Shown here in pieces: positions 50,122 to 58,658 of a DNA stretch of 64,000 nt (position 1 is the first letter of the stretch; every line of letters begins with the position of its first letter). The translations under genes and the position numbers were made by a program. Origin of the DNA: JAJECS01 sp965219705. Lineage in GTDB: Bacteria; Chloroflexota; UBA11872. The DNA lies in NCBI GenBank assembly GCA_965219705.1, contig OZ244789.1, positions 1,364,001 to 1,428,000 on the forward strand, read 5' to 3'. The notes under the pieces are model-generated. The model saw only the letters and a program-made list of their open reading frames with translations. It had not been told where the DNA came from and did not search any database.

Positions 50122-50458
50122 CGCAACCGTCACGCTGACGCGGACGGTGTATGACGCGCTGATTGCTCGGAATGAGGAACTCGAGGACCGGCTGGCCGCG
50201 ATTGAAGCGGACGACGGGAGCCGGATCCCGCATGCGGTGGCGCTTGCCATCATGCGCGGCGAGCGTCCGCTGGTCGCGTTTCGGATCCATCGCGGCCTCA
50301 CGCTGCGCAGGCTTGCCGAACAGACGGAGATCGCCGCGAGCTACCTGTCCGAAATCGAACGCGGACGCAAACCGGGCTCTGCAGCGGCGCTGTCCCGCAT
50401 CGCCGCCGCGCTTGACACCACCGTCGACGCCCTGCTGAGTGACGCAGCGCCGGGTTGA
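50111..50458 (+). CDS. XRE-family HTH antitoxin
   Basis: 115 residues. The N-terminal part (TVTLTRTVYDALIARNEELE) probably contacts the toxin; the C-terminal helix-turn-helix is GLTLRRLAEQTEIAASYLSE, then IERGRKPGSAAALSRIAAAL. It overlaps the toxin gene. It should repress the operon through the palindrome at 49824-49842. Confidence 0.93.
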   Translation: MARDATVTLTRTVYDALIARNEELEDRLAAIEADDGSRIPHAVALAIMRGERPLVAFRIHRGLTLRRLAEQTEIAASYLSEIERGRKPGSAAALSRIAAALDTTVDALLSDAAPG

Positions 50459-50482
50459 GACTTTGACCGCCGTGGCCGAGGC

Positions 50483-51928
50483 ATGACCTCCGACCGCCCC
50501 AACATCCTCTGGTACTGCACCGACCAGCAGCGCTTCGACACGATCGGCGCGCTGGGCAACCCGCATGTCCGCACGCCGCACCTCGACCGCTTCGTGGCGC
50601 AGTCGGTGGCGTTCACGCATGCCTACTGCCAGAGCCCCATCTGCACCCCCAGCCGCGCCAGCTTCCTCACCGGCATGTATCCCAGCCGCGTGCACAACGC
50701 GCGCAACGGCAACGCGGTCGTGCCCTCGGAAACCGCCGAGCGTCTCGTCACCCGCGCGCTGGCCGCTGCCGGCTACGACGGCGGGCTGGTGGGCAAGCTG
50801 CACCTGGCCGGCGCGGCCACGGCGCAGGAGCCCCGCGTGGATGACGGCTACCGCGTCTTCGAGTACAGCCACGCCCCGCGCAACGACTGGCCGCTGGCCG
50901 AGCACGACTACGCCCGCTGGCTGCATGACCAGGGCCATGATCCGGCGAAGGTGCTGAGCGCGCCGGCCGGCTACGGCGGGCTGATGGCGCCGACGCCCGA
51001 GCGCGACAATGTGCCGCCAGAGCTGCATCAATCAACCTGGTGCACGGAGCGGGCCATCGCCTTCATCACCGGCGACCGCGCGGCTGATACTCCGTGGCTC
51101 CTTTCCGTGAATCCCTACGACCCCCATCCGCCCTACAACCCACCCTGGGAGTACTACCGGCGCCACGACCCGTCGGCGCTGCCCGGCCCGCTGTTCCGCT
51201 CGAGCGATCTGGAGACCCAGGGCCGCTTGACCCGCGCGGGCGTTGACTTCCAGAGCGAGTCGCGGCGGCCCGAGGCGTTCCGCGCGCGCGAGGTCCAGGC
51301 CGCTTACTACGCCATGATTGAGCTGGTCGACGCGCAGTTCGGTCGGCTGCTGGACGCCCTGGAGGCGGCGGGCGAGGCCGAGCGCACGGTGGTCATCTTC
51401 ACCAGCGACCACGGCGAGTCGGCGGGGGACCACGGCCTCCTCCAGAAGGGTTGCCGCTTCTTCGACGGTCTCACTCGGGTTCCCCTCATCTGGCGCTGGC
51501 CGGGCCGCTTTACCGCCGGGCGGCACAGCGACGCCCTGGTGGAGCTGACGGACATTGCGCCCACCCTGCTGGAGATCGCCGGGCTGCCGGTGCCCGAGGA
51601 GACGCAGGGCCGCTCGCTGCTGCCGCTGCTGCAGGGCGCGGCGCCCGTGAATGAACATCGGTCCTACGTGCGCTGCGAGTATCTGGACGCCGTCGATTTC
51701 CCCGGCCAAAGCCGCGCCACGATGTATCGGGACCGCCGCTGGAAGCTGAACGTCTACCACAATCACGGGCTGGGCGAGCTCTACGACATGCAGGCCGATC
51801 CGCACGAGTTCGACAACCTGTGGGACAGCCCGGACCACCGGGACGTGCGCGACGAGCTGTTGCAGGCAAGCTTCAACGCCACCGTCATGGCGCTGGACCC
51901 CGGACCGCCAAGAGCCTCGGCCTACTAG
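50483..51928 (+). CDS. Sulfatase (arylsulfatase/alkaline phosphatase superfamily)
   Basis: Hydrolyses sulfate esters. 481 residues, no signal peptide seen, so cytosolic unless exported otherwise. The sulfatase signature CTPSRASFLTGMYPSR carries Cys54, which must be converted to formylglycine by a modifying enzyme not found here. Calcium ligands are Asp14 (in WYCTDQQR) and the pair in FTSDHGESAGDHG. A second substrate-binding motif is VGKLHLAG. Substrate unknown; sulfated polysaccharides are a common target in marine bacteria. The cupin gene is directly convergent. Confidence 0.92.
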   Translation: MTSDRPNILWYCTDQQRFDTIGALGNPHVRTPHLDRFVAQSVAFTHAYCQSPICTPSRASFLTGMYPSRVHNARNGNAVVPSETAERLVTRALAAAGYDGGLVGKLHLAGAATAQEPRVDDGYRVFEYSHAPRNDWPLAEHDYARWLHDQGHDPAKVLSAPAGYGGLMAPTPERDNVPPELHQSTWCTERAIAFITGDRAADTPWLLSVNPYDPHPPYNPPWEYYRRHDPSALPGPLFRSSDLETQGRLTRAGVDFQSESRRPEAFRAREVQAAYYAMIELVDAQFGRLLDALEAAGEAERTVVIFTSDHGESAGDHGLLQKGCRFFDGLTRVPLIWRWPGRFTAGRHSDALVELTDIAPTLLEIAGLPVPEETQGRSLLPLLQGAAPVNEHRSYVRCEYLDAVDFPGQSRATMYRDRRWKLNVYHNHGLGELYDMQADPHEFDNLWDSPDHRDVRDELLQASFNATVMALDPGPPRASAY

Positions 51929-52246
51929 CTACGGCCGCGGCGCCATGACCACCAGCAGGCGCGCGCGGGCGTTGGTCTCGTTTGTCACGCCGTGGTCGGA
52001 GCCGGCCGGCGCCCATACCGCGTGTCCGGGGCCGACGGCCTGCCGCTCGCCGTCCACCTCGAAGGTCGGCGCGCCGTCGATCACGTAGTAGACCTTGTCG
52101 GACGCGGTGTGGGCGTGGACGCGCTGGGCCTGCCCCGGCTCGAGGCAGTAGACGTCGCAAAACATCCGCTCCGACTCGAACAGGTTGTTCTTGGCCATCT
52201 TGGCGGCGGCAAACCCGCTGTGGCGATCAACGTGATGGACGTGCAT
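51929..52246 (-). CDS. Small cupin-domain protein
   Basis: 105 residues forming a single cupin: motif 1 is QRVHAHTASDKVYYVIDG with its His-x-His, and motif 2 is GHAVWAPAGSDHGVTNE. The metal ligands are conserved, so it may bind a metal, but the catalytic function is unknown. Starts with an ATG and a GGGAG sequence upstream. The stop lies next to that of the convergent sulfatase. Confidence 0.85.
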   Translation of the reverse strand: MHVHHVDRHSGFAAAKMAKNNLFESERMFCDVYCLEPGQAQRVHAHTASDKVYYVIDGAPTFEVDGERQAVGPGHAVWAPAGSDHGVTNETNARARLLVVMAPRP

Positions 52247-52308
52247 GGCGACTCCCGGTGGGAGGGGTATCGAGCGGCAGCGTAGCGCCGGCGGCGCCTG
52301 CCCGTCGG

Positions 52309-53625
52309 CTAGGCCGCCGGCAGCTCCGGCCCGGCGGTGACCAGCGTGTAGGCGTCGGGATCGAGGAGCCGCGCGGCCGCCTGCTGCACGTCGTCCCCCG
52401 TCACCGCCTCGACGATGTCCGGATAGCGCGCCAGGTAGTCGAGCCCCAAGTCATACGTCTCTATCGTCAAGAGCATGCCCGCGATGCCGCCGTTGCGCTC
52501 CAACCGCAGCGGCAGCGAGCCGACCATGGCTTGCTTGGTGAGCCGCAGCTCCTCCTCGGAGGGCGGCTCGTCCTGCAAGCGGCGCGCTTCCGTGAGCCCA
52601 CTGGTGACCGCCTTGGGCACGTTGACCGGGTTGACGCCCGCGCGGATGGTCCAGGGCATGCGGGCGTGGCCGGCCTCGGCGTGGCTGGTGGCGTGATAGG
52701 CGAGCCCCTGCGCGTCGCGCACGGTGGCGCCGATGCGTCCGCCGAGCCCCAGCTGCCCGAGGATGTAGTTGCCCATCATGACCGGAAAATACGCGGGATC
52801 GAGCCGTCGCACGCCGGGCCATCCGAGCGTGAACTCGGTCTGCGTCTTGCCCGCCATGTCCAAGTCCTCGCGCACCCCGCCGGCCTTTGTTGCGGCTGTG
52901 TCGAAGGCGCGAATGGCATCGCGCTGACGGCCGGCGGCTCCGGGGGAGGGGCCGCGCCAGTCGTCGAAATACCGCGCCGCCAGATCGCGCACGGCGTCGG
53001 GCGTCACGGCGCCGACCACCGCCAGCACCAGCGACGCCGGGTCGTAGGCCGTGGCGTGGAAGTCCCGCAAGGCCGCAGGCGTGAGGGCGCGCATGGTGTC
53101 GGCGTAGCCCTCGTCGGGACGGCCGTAGGGATTGGCGCGGCCGTAGAGCAACTCGCGGAAGCGCCGGTCGGCCAGCGCGCCGGGGTTGTTCTCGACGTGC
53201 GCGATCCCGGTGAGCGCCTGGTCGCGCAGGCGCTCGACCTCGTCGTCCGGGAAGATGGGATGGCGCAGGCCGTCGGCGGCCAGCCGCAGCAGCAGGTCCA
53301 GGTCCTCCGCCAGGGCGCGGCCGCTGAAGCTGCCGTGCTCGATGCCGGCGCCGAAGTTCAGCGCCGCGCCCACGTCGTCAAGCTCGGCGCTGAACTGCAT
53401 GAAGGACCGCGTGGCGGTGCCGCGGTTGAGGGCATCGGCGGTCAGGCCGGCGAGGCCGCAGGCCTCCTCCGTTTCCAAAATGGCCCCGGCGGCGTGCTGC
53501 GCGGCCACGGCTACCGACGGCGACGACGGGTTGGGATAGACCAGCAGCACCATGCCGTTGGCCAAGGTGTCGCGCGCCACCGTGTCGGGGCCTAAAGACC
53601 GCCCGCCCGTCGGAGCCTGGCTCAT
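52309..53625 (-). CDS. M16 peptidase-family protein, inactive-type subunit
   Basis: 438 residues with the M16 fold (TLANGMVLLVYPNPSSPSVA, then GLAGLTADALNRGTATRSF) but no HxxEH zinc motif where the family has it, so it should be the non-catalytic partner. The C-terminal half includes GQLGLGGRIGATVRDAQGLAYHATS, which contacts peptide substrates in the active partner. The frame extends 23 codons upstream, but those encode ITLTSILSHQGRG, the translation of a hairpin repeat, so the ATG at 53625 is the start. The catalytic subunit is encoded just upstream in the same direction. Confidence 0.88.
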   Translation of the reverse strand: MSQAPTGGRSLGPDTVARDTLANGMVLLVYPNPSSPSVAVAAQHAAGAILETEEACGLAGLTADALNRGTATRSFMQFSAELDDVGAALNFGAGIEHGSFSGRALAEDLDLLLRLAADGLRHPIFPDDEVERLRDQALTGIAHVENNPGALADRRFRELLYGRANPYGRPDEGYADTMRALTPAALRDFHATAYDPASLVLAVVGAVTPDAVRDLAARYFDDWRGPSPGAAGRQRDAIRAFDTAATKAGGVREDLDMAGKTQTEFTLGWPGVRRLDPAYFPVMMGNYILGQLGLGGRIGATVRDAQGLAYHATSHAEAGHARMPWTIRAGVNPVNVPKAVTSGLTEARRLQDEPPSEEELRLTKQAMVGSLPLRLERNGGIAGMLLTIETYDLGLDYLARYPDIVEAVTGDDVQQAAARLLDPDAYTLVTAGPELPAA

Positions 53626-53639
53626 ATGTGGTGCGCCGC

Positions 53640-53794
53640 GGCCTCCTCTCCCTTGATGGGAGAGGATTGAGGTGAGGGTGATCGGGTCCACCAACGGAAT
53701 CGTCCGCCGGGAACCGCATCGCAGCGGTTCTTCAGCTTCCCCCTCATCGTCATTTTCTCCCGCCAGGGGAGAAGAAGTTTATGCGACAGGCGCG
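53640..53794. repeat. Hairpin repeats between the two M16 genes
   Basis: A complete 'CCTCTCCCTTGATGGGAGAGG' hairpin with GAGGTGAGGG tail (53645-53680) and a 'TCTCCCGCCAGGGGAGAAG' element (about 53756-53775), the same pair found near 16.2 kb. Confidence 0.75.
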
Positions 53795-55090
53795 TCATTG
53801 CGGCGCGTGGCGCGTCTGCGCCGGACCTTCGGGAATGAACCAGCCGGTGGTCCGCCGCTCCGGACGCAGATAGGTTTGCGCCGCGCGCTGTACGTCCGGC
53901 GGCGTCACCTCGGTGAGGCGCTCGGTGAAGGTCTGCGCCGCGCGCCAGGTATGCGCGATATCCAGGAACCCGAGCCACATCGCCTGCGCCGTCACGCCCT
54001 CCAAGCCGATGGCCTGCTTGGCGCGCGCCTGGCGCACGGCGCGGGCGAGCTCGGCCTCGTCGGGTGCATGATCCTGCAAGTCCTGGATCACCGCCGACAC
54101 CGCCTCGGCGATGGGTTCGCGGTCGCCGTTGGGCTTGAGGATGACGGTGATGCGGTGCAGGGTCGGGTCGATGTTGAAGCCGATATCCGTGCCGACCGCG
54201 GCAGCCAAGCCCGAGGCCACGAAGCGCCGATAGAGCCGCGACGTGCGGACGATCCCGCCGCCGCCGAAGGGACCGCTTTTGGGCCCGGCGAGCAGCGCGT
54301 CGAGTACGAGCAGCGCGGGGAAGTCGGCGTGCGCGAACTCCGGGACCCTGTGGCCCACGGTGAGGATCGGGAAGGGACCTGGATGCTGCACATCCACCTC
54401 GCGCGGGCTCGTCGGCTCCGGCTCGCGCACCTTCAGCGGCGGCGGCAGCGTGCGCGCCGGGATATGCCCAAACGCGCCTTCGAGCCGCTCGAGCACGTCG
54501 GCCTCCGCGACATCGCCCGCGATAACCGCCAGCGCGTTGTTCGGCGCGTAGTAGGCGCGGTAATGCTCGTAGAGCTCGTCGCGGGTCATGCGGTTGAGAT
54601 CGGCCTTGCTGCCGATCACCCCGCGGCCATAGGGATGGGTGGTGAAGGCGGCGGCCTCGAGCGCCTCGGTGAGCAGGAACATGGGCTCCGCCTCGTGGCC
54701 CTCTCGCTCGGAGATGATGACGGTGCGCTCGCTGGCCACGTCGTCGGGGTCGAAGACGGCGTTGGCCATGCGGTCGGATTCGATTCTCAGCGGCAGGTCC
54801 AGATGCTGGGACGGGACGGTCTCGAAATAGGCCGTCGTATCCTCGGTGGTGAACCCGTTCCAGGTGCCGCCCACGCCGTTGACCAGGCGGCCGATATCGC
54901 CGGGGTTGAGCGTCTCGGTACGCTTGAACAGCATGTGCTCGACCCAGTGGGAGGCGCCGCTCATGCCCAGCGGCTCGTTGCGGGCGCCCACGCGGTACCA
55001 CATGACGAAGCTGACCAGGGGAACGGTGTGACTCTCGCGCAGCAGGACCTGAAGTCCGTTGGAGAGGGTGTGCTCGGCGACGTCGTCCAT
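53795..55090 (-). CDS. M16 zinc metallopeptidase, catalytic subunit
   Basis: 431 residues from ATG at 55090. The inverted zinc motif HWVEH is in ASHWVEHMLFKRTE, and the distal Glu ligand lies in ERTVIISEREGHEAEP. The basic RY-type substrate region and a second M16 half follow. With the inactive-type partner downstream it should form a heterodimer or ring that degrades peptides, as in processing-peptidase-like systems. The gap to the second gene holds two hairpin repeats, which may set relative expression. No signal peptide is evident. Confidence 0.92.
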   Translation of the reverse strand: MDDVAEHTLSNGLQVLLRESHTVPLVSFVMWYRVGARNEPLGMSGASHWVEHMLFKRTETLNPGDIGRLVNGVGGTWNGFTTEDTTAYFETVPSQHLDLPLRIESDRMANAVFDPDDVASERTVIISEREGHEAEPMFLLTEALEAAAFTTHPYGRGVIGSKADLNRMTRDELYEHYRAYYAPNNALAVIAGDVAEADVLERLEGAFGHIPARTLPPPLKVREPEPTSPREVDVQHPGPFPILTVGHRVPEFAHADFPALLVLDALLAGPKSGPFGGGGIVRTSRLYRRFVASGLAAAVGTDIGFNIDPTLHRITVILKPNGDREPIAEAVSAVIQDLQDHAPDEAELARAVRQARAKQAIGLEGVTAQAMWLGFLDIAHTWRAAQTFTERLTEVTPPDVQRAAQTYLRPERRTTGWFIPEGPAQTRHAPQ

Positions 55091-55444
55091 GAGGTGGGAT
55101 TGGCGCCGACGGCGCGCCGACGGCGATGCTAGCACAGCGGTCTCTGCCGCCGCCCACGCTTGCCGGAGGCCGATAGTGGACCACCCCGGCTCCGTCATTC
55201 CCGCGAAAGCGGGAATCCAGATCCGGCCCGCCGCCGGCGAGCCACCTTTGTCGCGTCATTCCGGCGCACAGCCTGCCCCGTACTCGATACGGGGCCGGAA
55301 TCCAGTTCCCGCTTACCTGCACCCTCACCCCCTGGTCAAGCCAGGGGCAGGCTCTAACCCTTTCCCATCAAGGGAGAGGGGATCCGACTGCGGCGGCCGA
55401 GCGGGGAATCGCCTAGTACCGATCAACCTGACCGACCACCCGGG
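55091..55444. repeat. Interspersed repeats upstream of the M16 operon
   Basis: A dRS3-like palindrome ATTCCC-N8-GGGAAT (55197-55216), a longer variant with GCCCCGTACTCGATACGGGGC inside TCATTCCGG...CCGGAATCCAG (about 55256-55304), and an inverted copy of the TTCCCATCAAGGGAGAGGGG hairpin family (about 55321-55385). No gene seen. Confidence 0.75.
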
Positions 55445-55822
55445 ATGTCGCCGGTGACCCCGGCCGAGTTCGAGGCGACCGTGCGCGAAGCGATCGCCGG
55501 CATTCCGGCGGGCTTGCGCAGCCGCCTGGAAAACGTCGAGGTCGTCGTCGCCGACTGGCCCACCGAGGACGAGTTGGAAAACGCGGGCGTGCCGCCGGGC
55601 TACACGCTCTTCGGCCTCTACACCGGCGTGCCGCTCACCGAGCGGACCTCCGGCTACCACATGGTGCTGCCGGACCGCATCACGATCTTCCAAGGCCCGC
55701 TCGAGGAGGCCTGCCGCGACCGCGACGACCTCCGCGAGGAGATCCGGTCCACGGTGATCCACGAGTTCGCGCACCACTTCGGCCTGACCGATGACGATCT
55801 TCATCGGCTGGGAGCCGGCTGA
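55445..55822 (+). CDS. Minimal zincin metallopeptidase-family protein
   Basis: 125 residues. The HExxHxxGxxD motif is clear in VIHEFAHHFGLTDDDL. The N-terminal part (SPVTPAEFEATVREAIAGIP, then LENVEVVVADWPTEDEL) matches a family of short predicted zincins (formerly DUF1025) typical of Actinobacteria and Chloroflexota. A real peptidase activity is not established for the family. The stop directly abuts the ATG of the threonine-synthase gene. Confidence 0.92.
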   Translation: MSPVTPAEFEATVREAIAGIPAGLRSRLENVEVVVADWPTEDELENAGVPPGYTLFGLYTGVPLTERTSGYHMVLPDRITIFQGPLEEACRDRDDLREEIRSTVIHEFAHHFGLTDDDLHRLGAG

Positions 55823-56983
55823 ATGGCCGCCGTGACGCTGCGCTGTGCGGCATGCGCCGTCGAAGTTCCGTTGGAAACATCGGAGCTGGCCTGCCCGCGC
55901 TGCGCGGGACCGCTCGACGCCGTCACGGACCTGCCGCGGCTGACCCACGACATCGAGGCGCTGCTCGACGAAAACGCCCCGGGCGTGTGGCGTTATCGGC
56001 CCGCGCTGGCGCTTTCGAGCGACGTGCCCGTCTTGTCGCTTGGCGAGGGGCGCACGCCGGTGGTGGACCTCGCGGCCTGGGGCAGCGCCCACGGGTTGAC
56101 CCAATGCCGCGCGAAGCTGGAATTCATGGCGCCAACCGGATCGTTCAAGGACCGCGGCGCGGCGCCGGTGATCGCGTCGCTCAAGGCCGAAGGCGCGGCC
56201 AAGATCGTTGAGGACTCGTCGGGCAACGCGGGCGCCGCCATGGCCGCCTATGCCGCGCGCGCCGGGGTTGACGCCGACATCTATGTGCCCGCCGCGGCGC
56301 CGGCGGGCAAGATCGCGCAGATCGCGCAGTACGGCGCCGCCGTGCATCGCGTGCAAGGCACGCGCGAGGACGTGGCCGCCGCGGCGGCCGCCGCCGCGCA
56401 GGCGCCCGGCGCGGCCTACGCCTCGCACAGCCGCCATCCGGCATTCGTCGAGGGCGCGAAGACGTTTGTGCTGGAGCTCCTGGAGGACGGCGTGGACGCG
56501 CTGCCGCGGCACTTCGTGTTTCCGGTGGGCAACGGCGGCCTGATCCTCGGCGCGCACAAGGCGTTGACGGAGCTGCGGCAAGCCGGGCTGCACTTCCGGA
56601 TGCCGCGGCTGCACATCGCCCAGGCGGCAGCCTGCGCGCCGCTGGTTCAGGCGTTCGCTACAGGCGCCTCAGCGCCGGTCGCCGTGGAGCGCCGGCCGAC
56701 CATCGCGGGTGGGATCGACGTCGCCGCCCCGGCACGCGGCGCGGCCGTCCTGCGTGCCGCCCGCGCCACCGGTGGCACGGCGCTGGCGGTCAGCGAAGAC
56801 CAGATTGCGGCGGCCCGCGCCGCCTTGGCGCGCCAGGAAGGCCTGTTCGTGGAATCGACCTCAGCCGCCGCCTTCGCCGCGGCGGCAGAACTGCGCGCCC
56901 AGGGCGCCATCGCCGACGGCGACACCGTCCTTATCCCCGCCACCGGCAGCGGGCTTAAAGACCCGCCGCAACAATTGGCCTAA
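55823..56983 (+). CDS. thrC: Threonine synthase-like PLP enzyme
   Basis: Converts O-phosphohomoserine to threonine. An N-terminal zinc-ribbon has Cys8, Cys11, Cys24 and Cys27, as in archaeal and actinobacterial ThrC. The PLP lysine is Lys109 in APTGSFKDRGA. Phosphate-binding SSGNAGAAMAAYAARAG and the FPVGNGG loop follow, with a GSGLKD end. The 386 residues fit. A threonine dehydratase-like or cysteate synthase role is a less likely alternative. It follows the zincin gene with no gap, which suggests joint transcription without an obvious shared function. Confidence 0.85.
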   Translation: MAAVTLRCAACAVEVPLETSELACPRCAGPLDAVTDLPRLTHDIEALLDENAPGVWRYRPALALSSDVPVLSLGEGRTPVVDLAAWGSAHGLTQCRAKLEFMAPTGSFKDRGAAPVIASLKAEGAAKIVEDSSGNAGAAMAAYAARAGVDADIYVPAAAPAGKIAQIAQYGAAVHRVQGTREDVAAAAAAAAQAPGAAYASHSRHPAFVEGAKTFVLELLEDGVDALPRHFVFPVGNGGLILGAHKALTELRQAGLHFRMPRLHIAQAAACAPLVQAFATGASAPVAVERRPTIAGGIDVAAPARGAAVLRAARATGGTALAVSEDQIAAARAALARQEGLFVESTSAAAFAAAAELRAQGAIADGDTVLIPATGSGLKDPPQQLA

Positions 56984-57005
56984 ACGGCTGCCCTCGGCCT
57001 GGTAG

Positions 57006-57500
57006 TCAGGCGGCGCCGCGTTTGGCCCGCGATGCGCGGCGCTTTTTCTTGGCTTCCGGGCTGTGCGCGGCCTCATGCGCCGCGATTAGTTGGTCGGGCG
57101 TCACCTGCGCCACGGCCTTGCCGATCACGTCCAGCGCCGCATCGTCCGCGCGCCGGAAGCGCACGCAGGACTTGCCCATGTTCAGCTTCTTGCCCGCCGC
57201 CGCATACGCCGCCACAAACCAGTCCGTGAGCTCCTGGCTGGCGTAGAGCGCGTGCATATAGACCGAAATGTGGTGCTTTTGCGCCGCCAGCGCCACGCTG
57301 CCGAGCGCCTGGCCGTTGTAGGTGTTGGGAAACCGCTCCAGCGGAATCGCGTAGCCGATCATGCCGTACTGCATGGTCTCCTCGAACCCGTCGGGCAGGT
57401 TGGCCAGGATCACCTCGCGCACGCGCGCCACGTCCGCCCGCCGATCGTCCGGCAACTCGGCCAGGTATTGCCCAACCGTCGTTGCTCTGCTCGAGACCAT
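57006..57500 (-). CDS. DUF1801 domain protein
   Basis: 164 residues. The family pattern is RADVARVREVILANLPDGFE, MQYGMIGYAIPLERFP, LAAQKHHISVYMHALYAS and MGKSCVRFRRADDAALDVIG, with a basic tail KKKRRASRAKRGAA. The fold is like YdhG/frataxin-type proteins; some relatives bind metal or nucleotide, but no activity is fixed. ATG with a GGAGG upstream. Confidence 0.85.
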   Translation of the reverse strand: MVSSRATTVGQYLAELPDDRRADVARVREVILANLPDGFEETMQYGMIGYAIPLERFPNTYNGQALGSVALAAQKHHISVYMHALYASQELTDWFVAAYAAAGKKLNMGKSCVRFRRADDAALDVIGKAVAQVTPDQLIAAHEAAHSPEAKKKRRASRAKRGAA

Positions 57501-57518
57501 GCGTTCGTTACCTCCAGC

Positions 57519-58649
57519 TCAGGCGTGCGCCGCCGCGGCCGCTTCGCGCGGCAGCGCGCCGCTGTCCTCCTCGGGGTATTGCTGGAAGAGCCGGCCCCAC
57601 GGTCCGCGCAGGGCTTGGGCCGCTCGCCGGCGACCGTGGACGTTCCACCAGTAGACGTCGTGATAGGCGCGGGATGCGGCGTAGGACCAGGGGGCGATCA
57701 CCGTGCGCAGCAGCAGACGCTCCAGGGGCTTCAGGGGACCCCAATAGATGAGCTTTTGGCCGCGGCTGGCGAACGTTTCCCGGGCGGTGCGGGCCTGCCA
57801 GCTCACGGCGTCCACGTCGACGCCCACCACCTCGATCTCGCGCGCATCGGCGGTGCCCAGTCCATGCTCGTGCGCCAGGCGCAGAAACGGAATCTCAAAC
57901 GGGTCCAGGCCCATCAGCCGGGCGATGGTGGCGTCCACGGCGACCTGATCGGCGCCCGCCAGCATCAACCCGCGCTCGTGGACCTGCATGCAGCGCGGGC
58001 CGGGGCCCTCGCCGACGAACGTGCCGTCCACTACCGCGAAGATGCCCTTGTGGATCTCCTGCTGAATCGTCAGCAGATCCACCAGCGTTTCGTGGATCGT
58101 GGCGTGGCAGAAGTGGCGTTTCTCGAAGAGCAGCCCGCCGAACGCGTTCTTCATGGCGCCGGTGATGGTGGTGAAGACGTGCGTCTTCATGGTGGGCAGG
58201 TGGATGACGTTGGTGCCGATGAGGCGTTCGGGGATGCGCACGCCCTCGGGAAACACGTCGTGCAGGGTGAGCAGACGGCCGCGCGGCTCGTAGCGCACCC
58301 AACGTTCGTCGTCGTAGAGGTGCACGTTGCGCACGCCGTGCGCCGCGAGCACCGGCCGGTGCTTGTTGGCGCGTTCGCCCACGCGGGCGTCCACCACCAC
58401 GGTGCGGTTGTGAGCGCCGAAGACGGTGTCCGCGGGGAATCCGTCGGCGAGCAGGGTGCGGGTCACGCCGTCGAGCTGCCAGGGCGCGGTGGAGCAGGCG
58501 GGATACCAGTGGTGCCACGAGATGTTGATCTTGAGCGCGGTCTCGGCCGCCGGGTCCAGGTGCTCGCGGTAACCGGCGCGGCGCATGGCGTCGGCGACGT
58601 CGTCGAGGACTGTTTCGGGCCGCGTGCGAACGAGGGCGACGGTGGTCAC
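57519..58649 (-). CDS. DUF362 domain protein
   Basis: 376 residues. Typical segments are ALKINISWHHWYPACSTAP, VHLYDDERWVRYEP, IHLPTMKTHVFTTITGAMKN and MLAGADQVAVDATIARLMG. The family often carries a C-terminal ferredoxin domain, which is missing here; instead there is a hydrophobic-aromatic stretch (IAPWSYAASRAYHDVYWWN). Reaction unknown. It is followed on the upstream side by the RibD-like and dehydratase genes in the same direction with short gaps, making a likely operon. Confidence 0.88.
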   Translation of the reverse strand: MTTVALVRTRPETVLDDVADAMRRAGYREHLDPAAETALKINISWHHWYPACSTAPWQLDGVTRTLLADGFPADTVFGAHNRTVVVDARVGERANKHRPVLAAHGVRNVHLYDDERWVRYEPRGRLLTLHDVFPEGVRIPERLIGTNVIHLPTMKTHVFTTITGAMKNAFGGLLFEKRHFCHATIHETLVDLLTIQQEIHKGIFAVVDGTFVGEGPGPRCMQVHERGLMLAGADQVAVDATIARLMGLDPFEIPFLRLAHEHGLGTADAREIEVVGVDVDAVSWQARTARETFASRGQKLIYWGPLKPLERLLLRTVIAPWSYAASRAYHDVYWWNVHGRRRAAQALRGPWGRLFQQYPEEDSGALPREAAAAAHA

Positions 58650-58658
58650 GGCAATCTG

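Noticed and set aside
53626..53694. N-terminal extension of the second M16 gene
   Set aside because: The extra codons are the translation of a hairpin repeat also found in non-coding DNA; the ATG at 53625 is a better start.
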